DNA from: Neptuniibacter pectenicola
GTDB taxonomy: Bacteria; Pseudomonadota; Gammaproteobacteria; Pseudomonadales; Balneatricaceae
NCBI RefSeq assembly: GCF_001597735.1
Contig: NZ_LUTS01000001.1
Location: 124,001-188,000, forward strand
Direction of reading: 5' to 3'
DNA length: 64,000 nucleotides
Below are positions 35,790-45,479 of the stretch, in pieces; the stretch's first letter is position 1; each line of letters begins with the position of its first letter. The translations under genes were made by a program, and so were the position numbers. The notes under the pieces are model-generated. The model had not been told where the DNA came from and searched no databases. It worked only from the letters and a program-made list of their open reading frames with translations.

Positions 35790-36305
35790 TTACTGAGCTT
35801 TCACCGCGTCAAGCATATCAATAGAATAAAGGTCGGGATCCGCTTCAACCCCCTGCTGTTGGCACAACGCTAAGAATTTAGTCTCCCGTTTTAGGGTATC
35901 GTTATAGCCAAAATCATTGCCTTCTAAATGCTGAATCTGCAATGTCGCCTTATAATAAAAAGCTAATACGATGGCGGCTGTCTTATCACCCTCTTCAAGC
36001 AGTAGCTCCCAACGATGGCGGTGATTTTGAATTTTCAACGCCTGACGTTTCAGGTTCCACGCATAACGTAGCTCATCATAATAAGGTCGGCCGACAAATC
36101 TTGAAAATACGCCGATAGTGATAGCAGCCCCCGCCAAGACACCTACCAAATTAACCATGGTATTGGCCTCTTCGGGATTACCAAAGTAGTGGCGTAACAA
36201 TGTGCTCAAGCCTAAGCCCAGCACTGCAAATATCAGGCATAAAATAACCGCAACTTTGCGTTGCTTCTTTTTATAAACCGTTTGATCTATCTCTTTAAGT
36301 TTCAC
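35790..36305 (-). CDS. DUF3087 family membrane protein
   Basis: 171 residues with two N-terminal membrane helices (VAVILCLIFAVLGLGLSTLL and VNLVGVLAGAAITIGVF) and a cytoplasmic helical tail (YYDELRYAWNLKRQALKIQNH). Matches DUF3087, a conserved gammaproteobacterial family of unknown role. Single gene, divergent from queE. Confidence 0.8.
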   Translation of the reverse strand: MKLKEIDQTVYKKKQRKVAVILCLIFAVLGLGLSTLLRHYFGNPEEANTMVNLVGVLAGAAITIGVFSRFVGRPYYDELRYAWNLKRQALKIQNHRHRWELLLEEGDKTAAIVLAFYYKATLQIQHLEGNDFGYNDTLKRETKFLALCQQQGVEADPDLYSIDMLDAVKAQ

Positions 36306-36419
36306 CTAGCTACCCTACTTAACCTGATTATATAATGATGAATGAAATTAACTTGCAGTCGACACCTGCCAGTGTAGACTTAGCGCCTTCAAAATAAAGG
36401 CCCTTTCTAACACAATCCA

Positions 36420-37052
36420 ATGTATTCCGTAAAAGAGATTTTCTATAGTTTGCAAGGCGAAGGTGCGCAAAGTGGACGCGCATCAATCTTTTGTCGTTTT
36501 ACCGGCTGTAATTTATGGTCCGGTAGAGAACAAGACCGAGCAACAGCTGTCTGCAGTTTTTGCGATACTGACTTTATCGGCACCGATGGTCAGAATGGTG
36601 GAAAATTCCAAACCGCAAGCGATCTCTGTGCGTTTCTCCGCACCTTTTGGCCTAGCGATAGTAACACACCACCTTATATTATTTTTACCGGCGGCGAACC
36701 TGCACTGCAACTAGATCAACACTTAGTGGATGAATGCCACCAACACGGTTTTATTGTAGCGATAGAGACCAACGGCACAAAGCCTCTGCCTACGGATATT
36801 GATTGGATCTGTGTCAGCCCCAAAGCCGATGCAAAAATCATCATTACCTCTGGGGATGAGTTAAAACTGGTATACCCTCAAGCCCTAGCGCAGCCCGAAC
36901 AATTTGAAGCGATGGACTTTACTGAGTTTTATTTACAACCCTTGGATAGCCCCGCTCGCCCTATGCACACTAAAGCCGTTGTCGATTACTGCTTACAGCA
37001 CCCTCGCTGGAAGCTGAGTCTACAAAACCATAAAGTGTTAGGCATCGATTAA
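36420..37052 (+). CDS. queE: 7-carboxy-7-deazaguanine synthase QueE
   Basis: Radical-SAM enzyme of queuosine biosynthesis that converts 6-carboxytetrahydropterin to 7-carboxy-7-deazaguanine. 210 residues; MYSVKEIFYSLQGEGAQSG, FCRFTGCNLWSGRE, then AVCSFCDTDF gives the cluster cysteines, including the insertion typical of the proteobacterial type. FTGGEPALQ and IETNGT are also seen. No other que genes are in the window. The start has no obvious ribosome site. Confidence 0.95.
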   Translation: MYSVKEIFYSLQGEGAQSGRASIFCRFTGCNLWSGREQDRATAVCSFCDTDFIGTDGQNGGKFQTASDLCAFLRTFWPSDSNTPPYIIFTGGEPALQLDQHLVDECHQHGFIVAIETNGTKPLPTDIDWICVSPKADAKIIITSGDELKLVYPQALAQPEQFEAMDFTEFYLQPLDSPARPMHTKAVVDYCLQHPRWKLSLQNHKVLGID

Positions 37053-37061
37053 CGGACCGAC

Positions 37062-37943
37062 TTAAACCGAGCGTTTCAACAAGGTCCGGGCGGTAAAAAA
37101 CCGATACGTGATCAAGCCAAATGCGGGGATATTCATTAAGACACCGTAGATTAAAGCGCTGGCTGACATCTCTGCGTTATGCAAAATCCCACCGGTCACC
37201 AGCAAAGCCATCGCCGCGTTCTGTATCCCCACCTCAACAGCCATCGTTATACCCTGTTCGGTAGTGAGTCGCATTTGACGAGCAACCCCATACCCCAACA
37301 ACATGGCCAAAGAAACCAAGACAACGACAGCAGGACCTAACTCAAGCACCAGCGTGGGAAGTTCAACCCAGTTCGCTTTAACGATCCCAAAAACAACCAA
37401 GACAAGAAACAGACAAGCCATCACCTTTACATAAGGCTCGATCCGGTCACAAAATGCTGGCCAACGATGGTGAATCAACGTACCTAGCAAGGCGGGCAGT
37501 AAAGAGATAAGCAGCAGTTTCACCATTGTGGTCATGACAGGAAACTCAATAGCCGCCTCCTCGCCCATCCAATAACTGACCGTAAGTACCGTCAAAATCG
37601 GCATAGTAAACGGGGTAATTAAACCAGATACCGCCGTTAAACAGACCGACAGGGCCGTATCTCCACGGGAGAGATACGTAATCATATTTGAGGTCGCGCC
37701 CCCGGGTGCGAAGGTAAGTATCATCACACCAACGGCTAAAACCGGCGGAAGCTGAAAGCAAAGCACAACAACCCAGCCTAACAGGGGAAGCAGTAATAGC
37801 TGAGATAACACCCCCACCAAGACAACAGCAGGCTTACGCCATAACAGAGAAAACTCGGACACCCGAAGCGACATCCCTACCCCTAACATAATCGTAAAAA
37901 GAGCCAGCGGTAAAACAACTTGTATTGTGATTCCGTTTTCCAT
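37062..37943 (-). CDS. Bile acid:sodium symporter (BASS) family transporter
   Basis: 293 residues, about nine to ten membrane segments. FAPGGATSNMITYLSRGDTALS and EVGIQNAAMALLV correspond to the conserved crossover regions of BASS carriers, which move organic anions with sodium. The bacterial substrates vary (pantoate, bile acids, others), and nothing here fixes it. Convergent with queE, nine bases between stops. Confidence 0.85.
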   Translation of the reverse strand: MENGITIQVVLPLALFTIMLGVGMSLRVSEFSLLWRKPAVVLVGVLSQLLLLPLLGWVVVLCFQLPPVLAVGVMILTFAPGGATSNMITYLSRGDTALSVCLTAVSGLITPFTMPILTVLTVSYWMGEEAAIEFPVMTTMVKLLLISLLPALLGTLIHHRWPAFCDRIEPYVKVMACLFLVLVVFGIVKANWVELPTLVLELGPAVVVLVSLAMLLGYGVARQMRLTTEQGITMAVEVGIQNAAMALLVTGGILHNAEMSASALIYGVLMNIPAFGLITYRFFTARTLLKRSV

Positions 37944-38454
37944 AATCCGTCCTAAATAAATCCAACACAGATACTAAATTTTTGTTCGTTTTCACACAAT
38001 CTAAAACTTCAATTTTTCCCCCAAATAAAACCCAAACACTGATGGCATAAGGGATTGCAAAGGCTACCCACATACACTGTGGATAACTTTGTGAATTAAT
38101 TATTTAAAACGTCACGAAACGCCTATTAAATAAGGCGCTCCATCAAACTGATTATTTTTTAACCAGTTATAATTTATTCCTTATTAATCAACATGTTAAA
38201 TATGTCAATACTGTAATTTAATGTTTTAAAGTATGTATAGCCTCCCGATTCATACGGCTGTTTTATTAACAGTGCAAAAGGTATATTTCTAATAAAACAG
38301 GCATTCCCCACAACCGCCCTAAATACGGTCTATTTATCCATAATTTCAAACAGAGCATTAAAATCAGATTGAATAAACTCACTCACCACTTCAGTTACTC
38401 AATGACAACGTAAAAACTGCTAAGATAAACTTACGCTTTCTTCCTTCTGCCTAT
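37944..38454. other. Long AT-rich intergenic region before the CDF transporter
   Basis: About 510 bases without a credible gene. It contains one perfect DnaA-box sequence (38078-38086), a one-mismatch partner (TTATCCATA, 38335-38343) and an 11-bp inverted repeat (38258-38300). It is divergent between the BASS and CDF genes, so two promoters are expected; none was identified with confidence. Confidence 0.5.
38258..38300. repeat. 11-bp perfect inverted repeat in the 37.9-38.5 kb gap
   Basis: CTGTTTTATTA (38258-38268) and TAATAAAACAG (38290-38300), spacer 21 bases, no T tract after it. Possible operator or structured transcript. Confidence 0.5.
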
Positions 38455-39651
38455 GTGAGAATGAGACCCTTTATGCAACGAGATGCAGCGCAACTACATG
38501 CCGCCAATAAGGTCACGATTATCGGTGCGGTCATCGACGCTCTTTTAGGGCTACTTAAAATAGGCTTTGGTCTCGTTTCACATTCCGCCGCCCTCATTGC
38601 GGATGGTATCCACTCACTCTCTGATCTATTTACCGATGCGCTTGTGATCGTCATCCTAAAGATCTCACACAAAGGACCGGACGAAGACCACCCTTGGGGA
38701 CACGGACACTTTGAGACGGTGGGTACTGCCCTTCTAGGCAGCATCCTAATCGCTGTCGCAGGCGCGATGACTTACGACAGTACACTGAGCTTACTTAGCC
38801 ACGAGACTATTCCTATTCCCGAATGGCCTGCCTTAGCGGTTGCGCTACTCTCTATCGTTGCCAAGGAGTGGATCTATCGCTACACGGCTCGAATCGGTCG
38901 GGAGATTGGTTCAGACCTACTGATTGCTAATGCATGGCATAGTAGAACCGATGCTATCTCATCCATTGTGGTCTTTATCGGCGTCACTGGCGCAATGTCT
39001 GGGATTACCTGGCTTGATTCCGTTGCCGCCATCATCGTGGCAGCCATCGTGGCCAAGATTGGTTGGAGCCTCAGCTGGAAAAGCTTTCAAGAGCTGGTCG
39101 GCTCAGCACTCCCCCCTGAACAGGTACAAAAATATAAAAGCCAAGTCATGTCGATTGAAGGCATTATTAATGTCCACAGTTTTAAAACCCGGGCGATGGG
39201 AGGAAAAAGTTTATTAGAAATGCATATTCAAGTGTCCCCCTTTATTAGCGCATCCGAGGGACATTTAATTGGTGATGCCGCCTGCATAAAACTCTATGAA
39301 AATGGAGATATCGCTCACATCATCTATCACATTGATACCTACAATGATGAGGAACATGAAAAGTTTCATAATGAAAAGCTGCCACCGATGCGGGCCGAAA
39401 TAGAGCCCTGCATAAAGCGTTACCTACAATCACTCGATAATGAGCTCGACCTCTACCGCCTATCACTGCATTACTATAAAAATAAAGTGAATATCGAAAT
39501 ACTCCTGACACAACCCCAGCAAAAACGACTCGATGAGCTGGGGTTTGAAACGGAGCATGTTATCGCCAACCTTAAAAAAGCGTTGCACGCCTTAGATATT
39601 AACCAGGACTGGCTAGGTACCCTCTTTTTAGCAACCGGATCCGTAAAATGA
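38455..39651 (+). CDS. Cation diffusion facilitator (CDF) with extended C-terminus
   Basis: Proton-driven exporter of divalent metal (Zn, Fe, Mn, Cd or Co). Six membrane segments in residues 20-210; metal-site motifs HSAALIADGIHSLSDLFTD (TM2) and NAWHSRTDAISS (TM5). A cytoplasmic ZT-dimer domain follows (SIEGIINVHSFKTRAMGG, LEMHIQVSP). At about 390-398 residues it is some 90 longer than FieF; the extra part (from MRAEIEPCIKRYLQSL) looks like a second small alpha/beta domain. Starts GTG 38455, ATG 38461 or ATG 38473 are all possible. Its stop overlaps the next start in ATGA. Confidence 0.87.
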   Translation: MRMRPFMQRDAAQLHAANKVTIIGAVIDALLGLLKIGFGLVSHSAALIADGIHSLSDLFTDALVIVILKISHKGPDEDHPWGHGHFETVGTALLGSILIAVAGAMTYDSTLSLLSHETIPIPEWPALAVALLSIVAKEWIYRYTARIGREIGSDLLIANAWHSRTDAISSIVVFIGVTGAMSGITWLDSVAAIIVAAIVAKIGWSLSWKSFQELVGSALPPEQVQKYKSQVMSIEGIINVHSFKTRAMGGKSLLEMHIQVSPFISASEGHLIGDAACIKLYENGDIAHIIYHIDTYNDEEHEKFHNEKLPPMRAEIEPCIKRYLQSLDNELDLYRLSLHYYKNKVNIEILLTQPQQKRLDELGFETEHVIANLKKALHALDINQDWLGTLFLATGSVK

Positions 39652-40265
39652 TTCAACAGATCCCTGCACAAGCGGTTTACCAATCTGAAATCGACGTAAA
39701 GCACAGCCGTTTTATAACACAGATAGCCCACACACCTAATATAGCGCGTGCTAACGCATTTTTAGATGAGGTAAGGCAGCTGCATCACAAAGCTAATCAT
39801 AACTGCTGGGCTAGAATTGCGGGGCCTAGATCTGAGCTAAATGGCTGGGGAAGCAGTGATGATGGCGAACCCAAAGGTACAGCGGGTAAGCCGATGCTCA
39901 ATGTACTCAGCCATAGTCAGTTATGTGAAACCACAATTGTGGTAACACGCTATTTTGGCGGGATAAAACTGGGAGCAGGCGGGATTGTGAGGGCGTACAG
40001 CTTAGCGGTTCAAGACGCATTAAAAACGCTACCGACAATAGAAAAGATTGATAAATTCACGTTTACCCTTGAGCTGCCTCATGCATTAGTCGGCCCGATT
40101 GAAACACTGCTCATGAAAACCCAAGCCGAAGTACTTACACGTAACTGGAATGAAAAATTACAACTCACCGGCCAAGCCAGCGCACCACAACTGGCCGAAT
40201 TAAGACAACAGCTCATCCCCTATCAACACCAAACACATTATCAAGATAAAGAGATGCGCTGGTAA
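39648..40265 (+). CDS. YigZ/IMPACT family protein (UPF0029)
   Basis: 205 residues with the YigZ core: SRFITQIAHT, HNCWARIAG, GWGSSDDGEPKGTAGKPML, VVTRYFGGIKLGAGGIVRAYS, and a C-terminal EF-G-like domain. IMPACT-family proteins bind the translation apparatus or act in stress responses; the bacterial role is unclear. Coupled to the CDF gene by ATGA; its 3' end overlaps the convergent SulP gene by 25 bases. Confidence 0.9.
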   Translation: MIQQIPAQAVYQSEIDVKHSRFITQIAHTPNIARANAFLDEVRQLHHKANHNCWARIAGPRSELNGWGSSDDGEPKGTAGKPMLNVLSHSQLCETTIVVTRYFGGIKLGAGGIVRAYSLAVQDALKTLPTIEKIDKFTFTLELPHALVGPIETLLMKTQAEVLTRNWNEKLQLTGQASAPQLAELRQQLIPYQHQTHYQDKEMRW

Positions 40266-41890
40266 GCGGCTTCTAATGCATCGATACGCTGATCAAATAT
40301 AAACTCATCCGCTAAGCGGGTTAATATCTGCATCTGGGATAACACACTCCGTACCGGATCATTCATGCCGATCATATATACACTTCTATTCGCCCTCAGT
40401 GCTTCTAACATAATGTTTTCAATCGCCATCGCGGTAGAAACATCAATCAAAGGCACCGATGTTAGATCAAACATCAATGCATCATGGGGCTGACTATTGG
40501 TTAATTTTTTTGTCATACCTTTAACGGAGGCATAACTGATCGGCCCTTCTAAATGATAAAGCAGGACCCGTCCACCGGCGGCAACAAGAATCTCTTTTTC
40601 CCGGGCACTCAATTGGTCAATATTATCCGGCTGATCCGCCACTACACGGATGGAATCAATCTGAATATCGGCTAGATGTTTTATGGTGATCACATTGGCG
40701 ATAAACACACCAATAATGACTGCGGTAACAAGATCGACAAAAACCGTTAGCCCAAACACCAACAACATCAGCACAACGACAAAAACCGGCGCGCGATGAA
40801 GCCGGCGTAAAAAATTCCAATCAATAATGTCGATACCGACTTTGATCAGAATACCGGCCAGTACCGCATGGGGAATATCCTCCGCTAAAGGCCCAGCCCC
40901 CAAAACGATCAGTAGCAACACGACCGCGTGTACCGCACCAGAAATAGGCGTTTCACCACCTGCACGTATATTAATAACCGTTCGCATGGTCGCCCCCGCT
41001 CCTGGCAGCCCACCAAACAGTCCAGCCATCATATTACCAACCCCCTGACCAATCAGTTCTCGATCCGAATCATGCTGATCTTTCACCATATTGTCCGCGA
41101 CCAATGATGTTAATAACGAATCAATGGAACCTAACGCTGCCAGCATAATTGCGGCCAACAACATATCCTGCAAAAGCTCAAATTGAATGGCTGGAAAAAT
41201 AAATTCAGGTAACCCCGACGGGATACTGCCAATAACAGGCACACTGCCATCAGGTAGTAAGGTGACATAAATAAGCGTACCTACACAAAGGGCGATGAGC
41301 GGCGACGGTATGATTTTCCCAATGGATTTAGGACACAAAAAGACAATAAGGAGCGTAAGGATACCCAATAATAAGGCCGACGGTTGATAGGATAAAATAT
41401 TCTCTGGCAACACCTGTAATGAGGCCATGACAGACGACTCACCACTGTGCCCCAGTAGCGGCGCTAATTCCAACGTGATGATAATAACCCCAATGCCACT
41501 CATAAAACCGGAGATAACAGGAAAAGGCATTAACGTAATGTACTTACCTAGCTTTAACAGACCGAACAGGACTTGAAAAAAACCGCTCATAAGCACAACG
41601 GTAAAAGCCAAAATAGGCCCCTGCACCGGATCAATGGCACAAAACTGCGTAAAAACCGCCGCCATCACCACCGTCATCGGCCCTGTTGGCCCAGAGACTT
41701 GCGCCGGTGTGCCACCAAACAGCGAAGCAAAAAAGCCAACGAAGATCGCGCCATACACCCCAGCAATAGGGCCGGCCCCCGAAGAAACCCCAAAGGCTAA
41801 CGCCAGCGGAAGCGCAACCACGGCTGCCGTGATCCCGCCAAAAAGATCCCCTCGTATATTACGAAAATGCACCCCACGAAGCAGCGCCAT
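40241..41890 (-). CDS. SulP family anion transporter with STAS domain
   Basis: 549 residues: a SulP transport domain of about 12-14 membrane segments (LFGGITAAVVALPLALAFG, GGTPAQVSGPTGPM, GLFGGLPGAGATMRTVINI) and a C-terminal STAS domain (HLEGPISYASVKGMTKK, MFDLTSVPLIDVSTAMA). SulP proteins carry sulfate, bicarbonate or dicarboxylates; the length and motifs recall the BicA-like bacterial group but the substrate cannot be read from the sequence. Single gene, divergent from the diguanylate cyclase gene. Confidence 0.9.
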   Translation of the reverse strand: MALLRGVHFRNIRGDLFGGITAAVVALPLALAFGVSSGAGPIAGVYGAIFVGFFASLFGGTPAQVSGPTGPMTVVMAAVFTQFCAIDPVQGPILAFTVVLMSGFFQVLFGLLKLGKYITLMPFPVISGFMSGIGVIIITLELAPLLGHSGESSVMASLQVLPENILSYQPSALLLGILTLLIVFLCPKSIGKIIPSPLIALCVGTLIYVTLLPDGSVPVIGSIPSGLPEFIFPAIQFELLQDMLLAAIMLAALGSIDSLLTSLVADNMVKDQHDSDRELIGQGVGNMMAGLFGGLPGAGATMRTVINIRAGGETPISGAVHAVVLLLIVLGAGPLAEDIPHAVLAGILIKVGIDIIDWNFLRRLHRAPVFVVVLMLLVFGLTVFVDLVTAVIIGVFIANVITIKHLADIQIDSIRVVADQPDNIDQLSAREKEILVAAGGRVLLYHLEGPISYASVKGMTKKLTNSQPHDALMFDLTSVPLIDVSTAMAIENIMLEALRANRSVYMIGMNDPVRSVLSQMQILTRLADEFIFDQRIDALEAAYQRISLS

Positions 41891-42243
41891 AAAGAGAATC
41901 CCCCCTAAAAAAAATCAACACTTAAAACGGTTTATTAACGAACCTTCTTTTTATTATCTCAATCGAGGCTGTAACTCGATCAATAAATCGCCATCCGTCA
42001 ACACTAGATTAGCAAACATAATAGAGAAGCACATAAATTTCTTGAAGATTAAGGCGCTTCTGCCGATACTCTACCTATGGCTTTAAGTTACTGTAATTAA
42101 ATATTTATTTAATAAACAGTTTCTAAATTAAAACGCTTGTTTTAGAGTTACCGGGTAATTAAGAGATGATCTTTCTAAACCACCTATTGGAAAGCATGTT
42201 TCAACGTAACATTCGTTCAACAATAATAAGCGATTGAGGTAGT
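41891..42243. other. Intergenic region between sulP and the diguanylate cyclase gene
   Basis: About 350 AT-rich bases. A plausible sigma-70 pair for the cyclase gene is TTGAAG (42042-42047) and GATACT (42065-42070) with a 17-base spacer. No known riboswitch or ORF was recognised. Confidence 0.4.
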
Positions 42244-43272
42244 ATGAAATTCGCTGAAAATAATAACCAAGCTGCAGAATATTTACGTAAAGCCATCCCA
42301 TTGATGGTTCAGCATAACATCCCGCCCAATCCACTTAATTATGCACTGTGGTATACCTATGTGAGCGATCGTGTGCCGGAATTAAACCTCCAGCTAGACA
42401 AAACACTCTCCACGTACGGTACCTGCCCAACCATGCTCAGCGAACAGCTTTTTCGTGAGCATATGATCAAAGATGAGATTAATGGTGCCGAAGATATTCA
42501 AGCCAGCCTTATCAGCTTAATCAATAACCTCTATGACGATGCAGGTCATACGGCTAAACAAACCGCCGACTTTCATTCGGTCCTAGAAGAGAGTTTAGTT
42601 TCGCTACAGAAACAAGAAGATGGCGAACTAAGTCTACCTATTGATTCGATCATCCATGCACTATCAACCCATACAAAATCCATTAGCGAAACCGCCCGTC
42701 TTTTTCAAAAACGGATGCAAGCGGCACAAGGCGAGATTCAAGCATTAAAAGAAGAGCTCAATAAAACCCGTCAAGATGCACGCGTTGATCCGTTAACTAA
42801 CCTCTTCAACCGTCGTGCGTTTGATTCTGAGCTCGCCCAATTGGTCGGCAACAAAAATAGCCATGTGATCTCATCATTCGTTTTAATAGATATTGATCAC
42901 TTCAAACGCTTTAACGATACCTATGGCCATCTAATGGGCGACAAAGTCCTACAGTACGTAGGGAAATTACTTAAAGATATCTGCCAAGAGCCTATGCTAC
43001 CTGTACGTTATGGTGGTGAAGAGTTTGCCGTATTGATGCCAGGCACGACGATTGACGCGGCGGCAGAGATTGCTGAAAAAGTACGTGAAAAAATTCAGGC
43101 GATCCGTATTAAACAGAAAAAATCTGGCGAAATTATTAGTTCGATTACCGCCTCTTTTGGTGTCTCGCAATACCAACATGGAGAAAGTTCCGAACAGCTT
43201 ATAGAGCGCACTGATAATGCACTCTACAAAGCCAAAGACTGTGGTCGAAACCAAGTACACCGCGCCGAGTAA
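42244..43272 (+). CDS. Diguanylate cyclase, cytoplasmic (GGDEF)
   Basis: 342 residues, no membrane segment. The N-terminal ~170 residues are helical (NPLNYALWYTYVSDRVPELN), a type seen in soluble cyclases, followed by a coiled coil and a GGDEF domain: DPLTNLFNRRAF, LIDIDHFKRFNDTYGHLMGD, active-site RYGGEEFAV. The RxxD inhibitory site is not evident before GGEEF. It should make c-di-GMP. GAGGT ribosome site before the ATG. Confidence 0.93.
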   Translation: MKFAENNNQAAEYLRKAIPLMVQHNIPPNPLNYALWYTYVSDRVPELNLQLDKTLSTYGTCPTMLSEQLFREHMIKDEINGAEDIQASLISLINNLYDDAGHTAKQTADFHSVLEESLVSLQKQEDGELSLPIDSIIHALSTHTKSISETARLFQKRMQAAQGEIQALKEELNKTRQDARVDPLTNLFNRRAFDSELAQLVGNKNSHVISSFVLIDIDHFKRFNDTYGHLMGDKVLQYVGKLLKDICQEPMLPVRYGGEEFAVLMPGTTIDAAAEIAEKVREKIQAIRIKQKKSGEIISSITASFGVSQYQHGESSEQLIERTDNALYKAKDCGRNQVHRAE

Positions 43273-43681
43273 GCATACCCGAGATGGCTTCCATCTCACT
43301 GCTTAAACAGACTTGCTGGAACAAGAGAGAAAGTAGGGCCCGGACACCGTCTGGGCCTGAAATCTTTTTCGCCCCATCCTTTGCCCGACCCACACGATAA
43401 AAACCCACTGCAACCTAAATAAGCGCCTTTAATAACGGAATATACGCGATCGACCTGAATCTTATCTAGCGCACGCTTGATCCTATATCAATTCTATAAG
43501 GTAGTGTTTCACGCAATCAATACAGACTTTTAAACAAATAAAAACTCATATTAACTATTCATCGATAAGCAGCATTGACGCTTAAAAAAACAGATTCGCC
43601 CATAAAATATAGACCTTAACTCAAACTGATTTTACAGAGATAGGGGGCGCTAAAAGGCAGGACGAGTCATCGCAAAAGCGT
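43273..43681. other. Intergenic region after the cyclase gene
   Basis: About 400 bases between convergent genes. Besides the terminator at 43336-43369 I see no gene or repeat in it. Confidence 0.5.
43336..43369 (+). terminator. Terminator after the diguanylate cyclase gene
   Basis: GGCCCGGAC (43337-43345) pairs with GTCTGGGCC (43349-43357) with one G-U, loop ACC; five T follow after six bases. Confidence 0.65.
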
Positions 43682-44773
43682 TCATGTCTCGATACAAAAG
43701 CAGGCATTGCGCTGATCCCATAACCAACACTGATCCGACGTAATATGTACCCCGCCACGCCACAGATCCATGGTATTAACAGACTGCCACTGCCGTCGCA
43801 TTTGAAGCGCTTCGGCGCCAGCGGTTGTCAATGAATAGACCGCCTCATTATTCACTAACCGCTTAGCGATATAAGGCGTTGCGGCATGTAGCAGGCGATT
43901 CAGTTCATAACGTACAGACAAGTCCCCCATAAACGGTGCCACTTCCAGCGCCTGCAAATGGTGAAATATTCGTTTAAATCTAGCCGGTCCAGTCAAAATT
44001 TCGTAATAACGCTGCTCCGCACTTACCCCGCCAGGCAGTCGACCACTCTGTTCTGCACCCGTTAAGTGGTGTGCCAAAGCGGGTAATTCATCCGGGGCTT
44101 TTAGCAGCGTCAACAGCAAATAAGTTTGCGTCAACGTTAGCCCCGTCTCTAGGCTCGGATACTCAAGACAAAAACGGCGTAACGCATCAGCCATAAACGG
44201 CCAGCCTGGGATCTCCTTTTGAGCCATAACCGCTAAAGGTTCAGGGGATGGAGCGGTCAATAACGGCCATAGGCTCGCCGCACGATCAACCTGCGCTCGG
44301 CTCAACGATGTTCGCTGGTGAAATAAGTCGTTCATCATCTCCAGCGTTAAATTACCCAACCCATGAAAAAAAGGCACCTCGGGGTGATGATTAATACAGA
44401 TAAGTGAGAGAGGCGGAAGCGCCACATCAGAGGCTAATAACCGGTGACAGATCTCGATCAGTTGTAACTGATCATACAAATCATGCTCAAACCATAAAAC
44501 CACTTCATCATACTGAGCAATTCTATCCAGTACCTCCTTGCGGGCCATAAAGTCAGCCATGATGGCTTGCTCATTTATATCGCCGCTATATTCTCCCCTC
44601 TCCAATAGCGCCATAAGGTAAGTGGTGCGGGTACTCACATACGCATCGTATGGAAGCGATTGAACCGGGCCATCATGCAAAAGATCTCTCCAGCACAGCA
44701 CCTCCCCTGTTATCTGCGGAGAGTCGTTAAGCATCTCACCGGTGCAATCACCATTCGTTATATGTAACTTCAT
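43682..44773 (-). CDS. DUF1835-domain protein
   Basis: 363 residues beginning LHITNGDCTGEMLN and LCWRDLLHDGPVQ, the hallmark of DUF1835, with the DEVVLWFEHDLYDQLQLI stretch near residue 90. A C-terminal DUF3658-like region may be present. Function unknown; no catalytic motif is recognised. Lies 61 bases downstream of the DinB-like gene, same strand, possibly one unit. Confidence 0.85.
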   Translation of the reverse strand: MKLHITNGDCTGEMLNDSPQITGEVLCWRDLLHDGPVQSLPYDAYVSTRTTYLMALLERGEYSGDINEQAIMADFMARKEVLDRIAQYDEVVLWFEHDLYDQLQLIEICHRLLASDVALPPLSLICINHHPEVPFFHGLGNLTLEMMNDLFHQRTSLSRAQVDRAASLWPLLTAPSPEPLAVMAQKEIPGWPFMADALRRFCLEYPSLETGLTLTQTYLLLTLLKAPDELPALAHHLTGAEQSGRLPGGVSAEQRYYEILTGPARFKRIFHHLQALEVAPFMGDLSVRYELNRLLHAATPYIAKRLVNNEAVYSLTTAGAEALQMRRQWQSVNTMDLWRGGVHITSDQCWLWDQRNACFCIET

Positions 44774-44834
44774 CTCAGCATCCTTGAATCAACTCGCTCC
44801 CTACACCCGCGTAAAGGAAAACAATCACAGGTTA

Positions 44835-45368
44835 TCAAGCCTCTGGGATGATAGCCAATAGATCGGTGGTGGCTAAATCAACGCCATGCTGGCTCAACAA
44901 GGTTGTGACTTGTCCCCGGTGATGGGTTTGATGATTAAAGAAATGCTGTAAAAGATAACCAAACCGTTTCTCAAACTTATTACCGTGCATATTGCAGTAC
45001 GCTAATGGGTAGGCGAGGTCATACACTTCGACTTGATCACACAGATCAATCACCGCCATATCAATCAGATAACGGGCATCTCTTAGTGCGTCAAAATCCT
45101 GATAAAGCAGGAGATCAAGACTTTCTGGCCGTGGCATCTGCTTAATCGATTCCAACGCATTAAAGTGTGATGGATGTTCCGAAAAACGCTGCAACCAAAT
45201 AATATCACCCACCAAAATATGATTGAGCGTACCGAGAATTGAATTAAAAAAAGCACCTTGATCCGCACTCAATACAACAGGATCTAACTCACTTGCCGCT
45301 TCATAAATACTTTCATTCATCCACTGGTTATAACGCGCCATCAATTCAAAATGATCTTTCAGTGTCAT
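44835..45368 (-). CDS. DinB family protein
   Basis: 177 residues of the four-helix DinB fold: HFELMARYNQWMNESIYEA, NHILVGDIIWLQRF with the first metal His, and HHFFNHQTHHRGQVTTLL-type end (HFFNHQTHHRGQ) with the other His residues. DinB/YfiT-like proteins are metal-dependent, often thiol-transferases; substrate unknown. Upstream of the DUF1835 gene. Confidence 0.9.
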   Translation of the reverse strand: MTLKDHFELMARYNQWMNESIYEAASELDPVVLSADQGAFFNSILGTLNHILVGDIIWLQRFSEHPSHFNALESIKQMPRPESLDLLLYQDFDALRDARYLIDMAVIDLCDQVEVYDLAYPLAYCNMHGNKFEKRFGYLLQHFFNHQTHHRGQVTTLLSQHGVDLATTDLLAIIPEA

Positions 45369-45479
45369 AGTTCCTCCTCGCTTTTTGATCTATTTAAGCA
45401 AGCTTAGATGACAACTTATAGATTCCTACTCAAGGCAAGGTAAAATAGCCCCCTTTATTTTATCGACAGGTATTTAATC

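Noticed and set aside
37944-38454. Replication origin in the AT-rich gap with a DnaA box
   Set aside because: Only one perfect box; no dnaA, dnaN, gidA/mnmG or parAB nearby.
41634-42086. 150-codon ORF opposite the start of the SulP gene
   Set aside because: Antisense to the conserved SulP domain and low-complexity (Pro/Ala/Lys).
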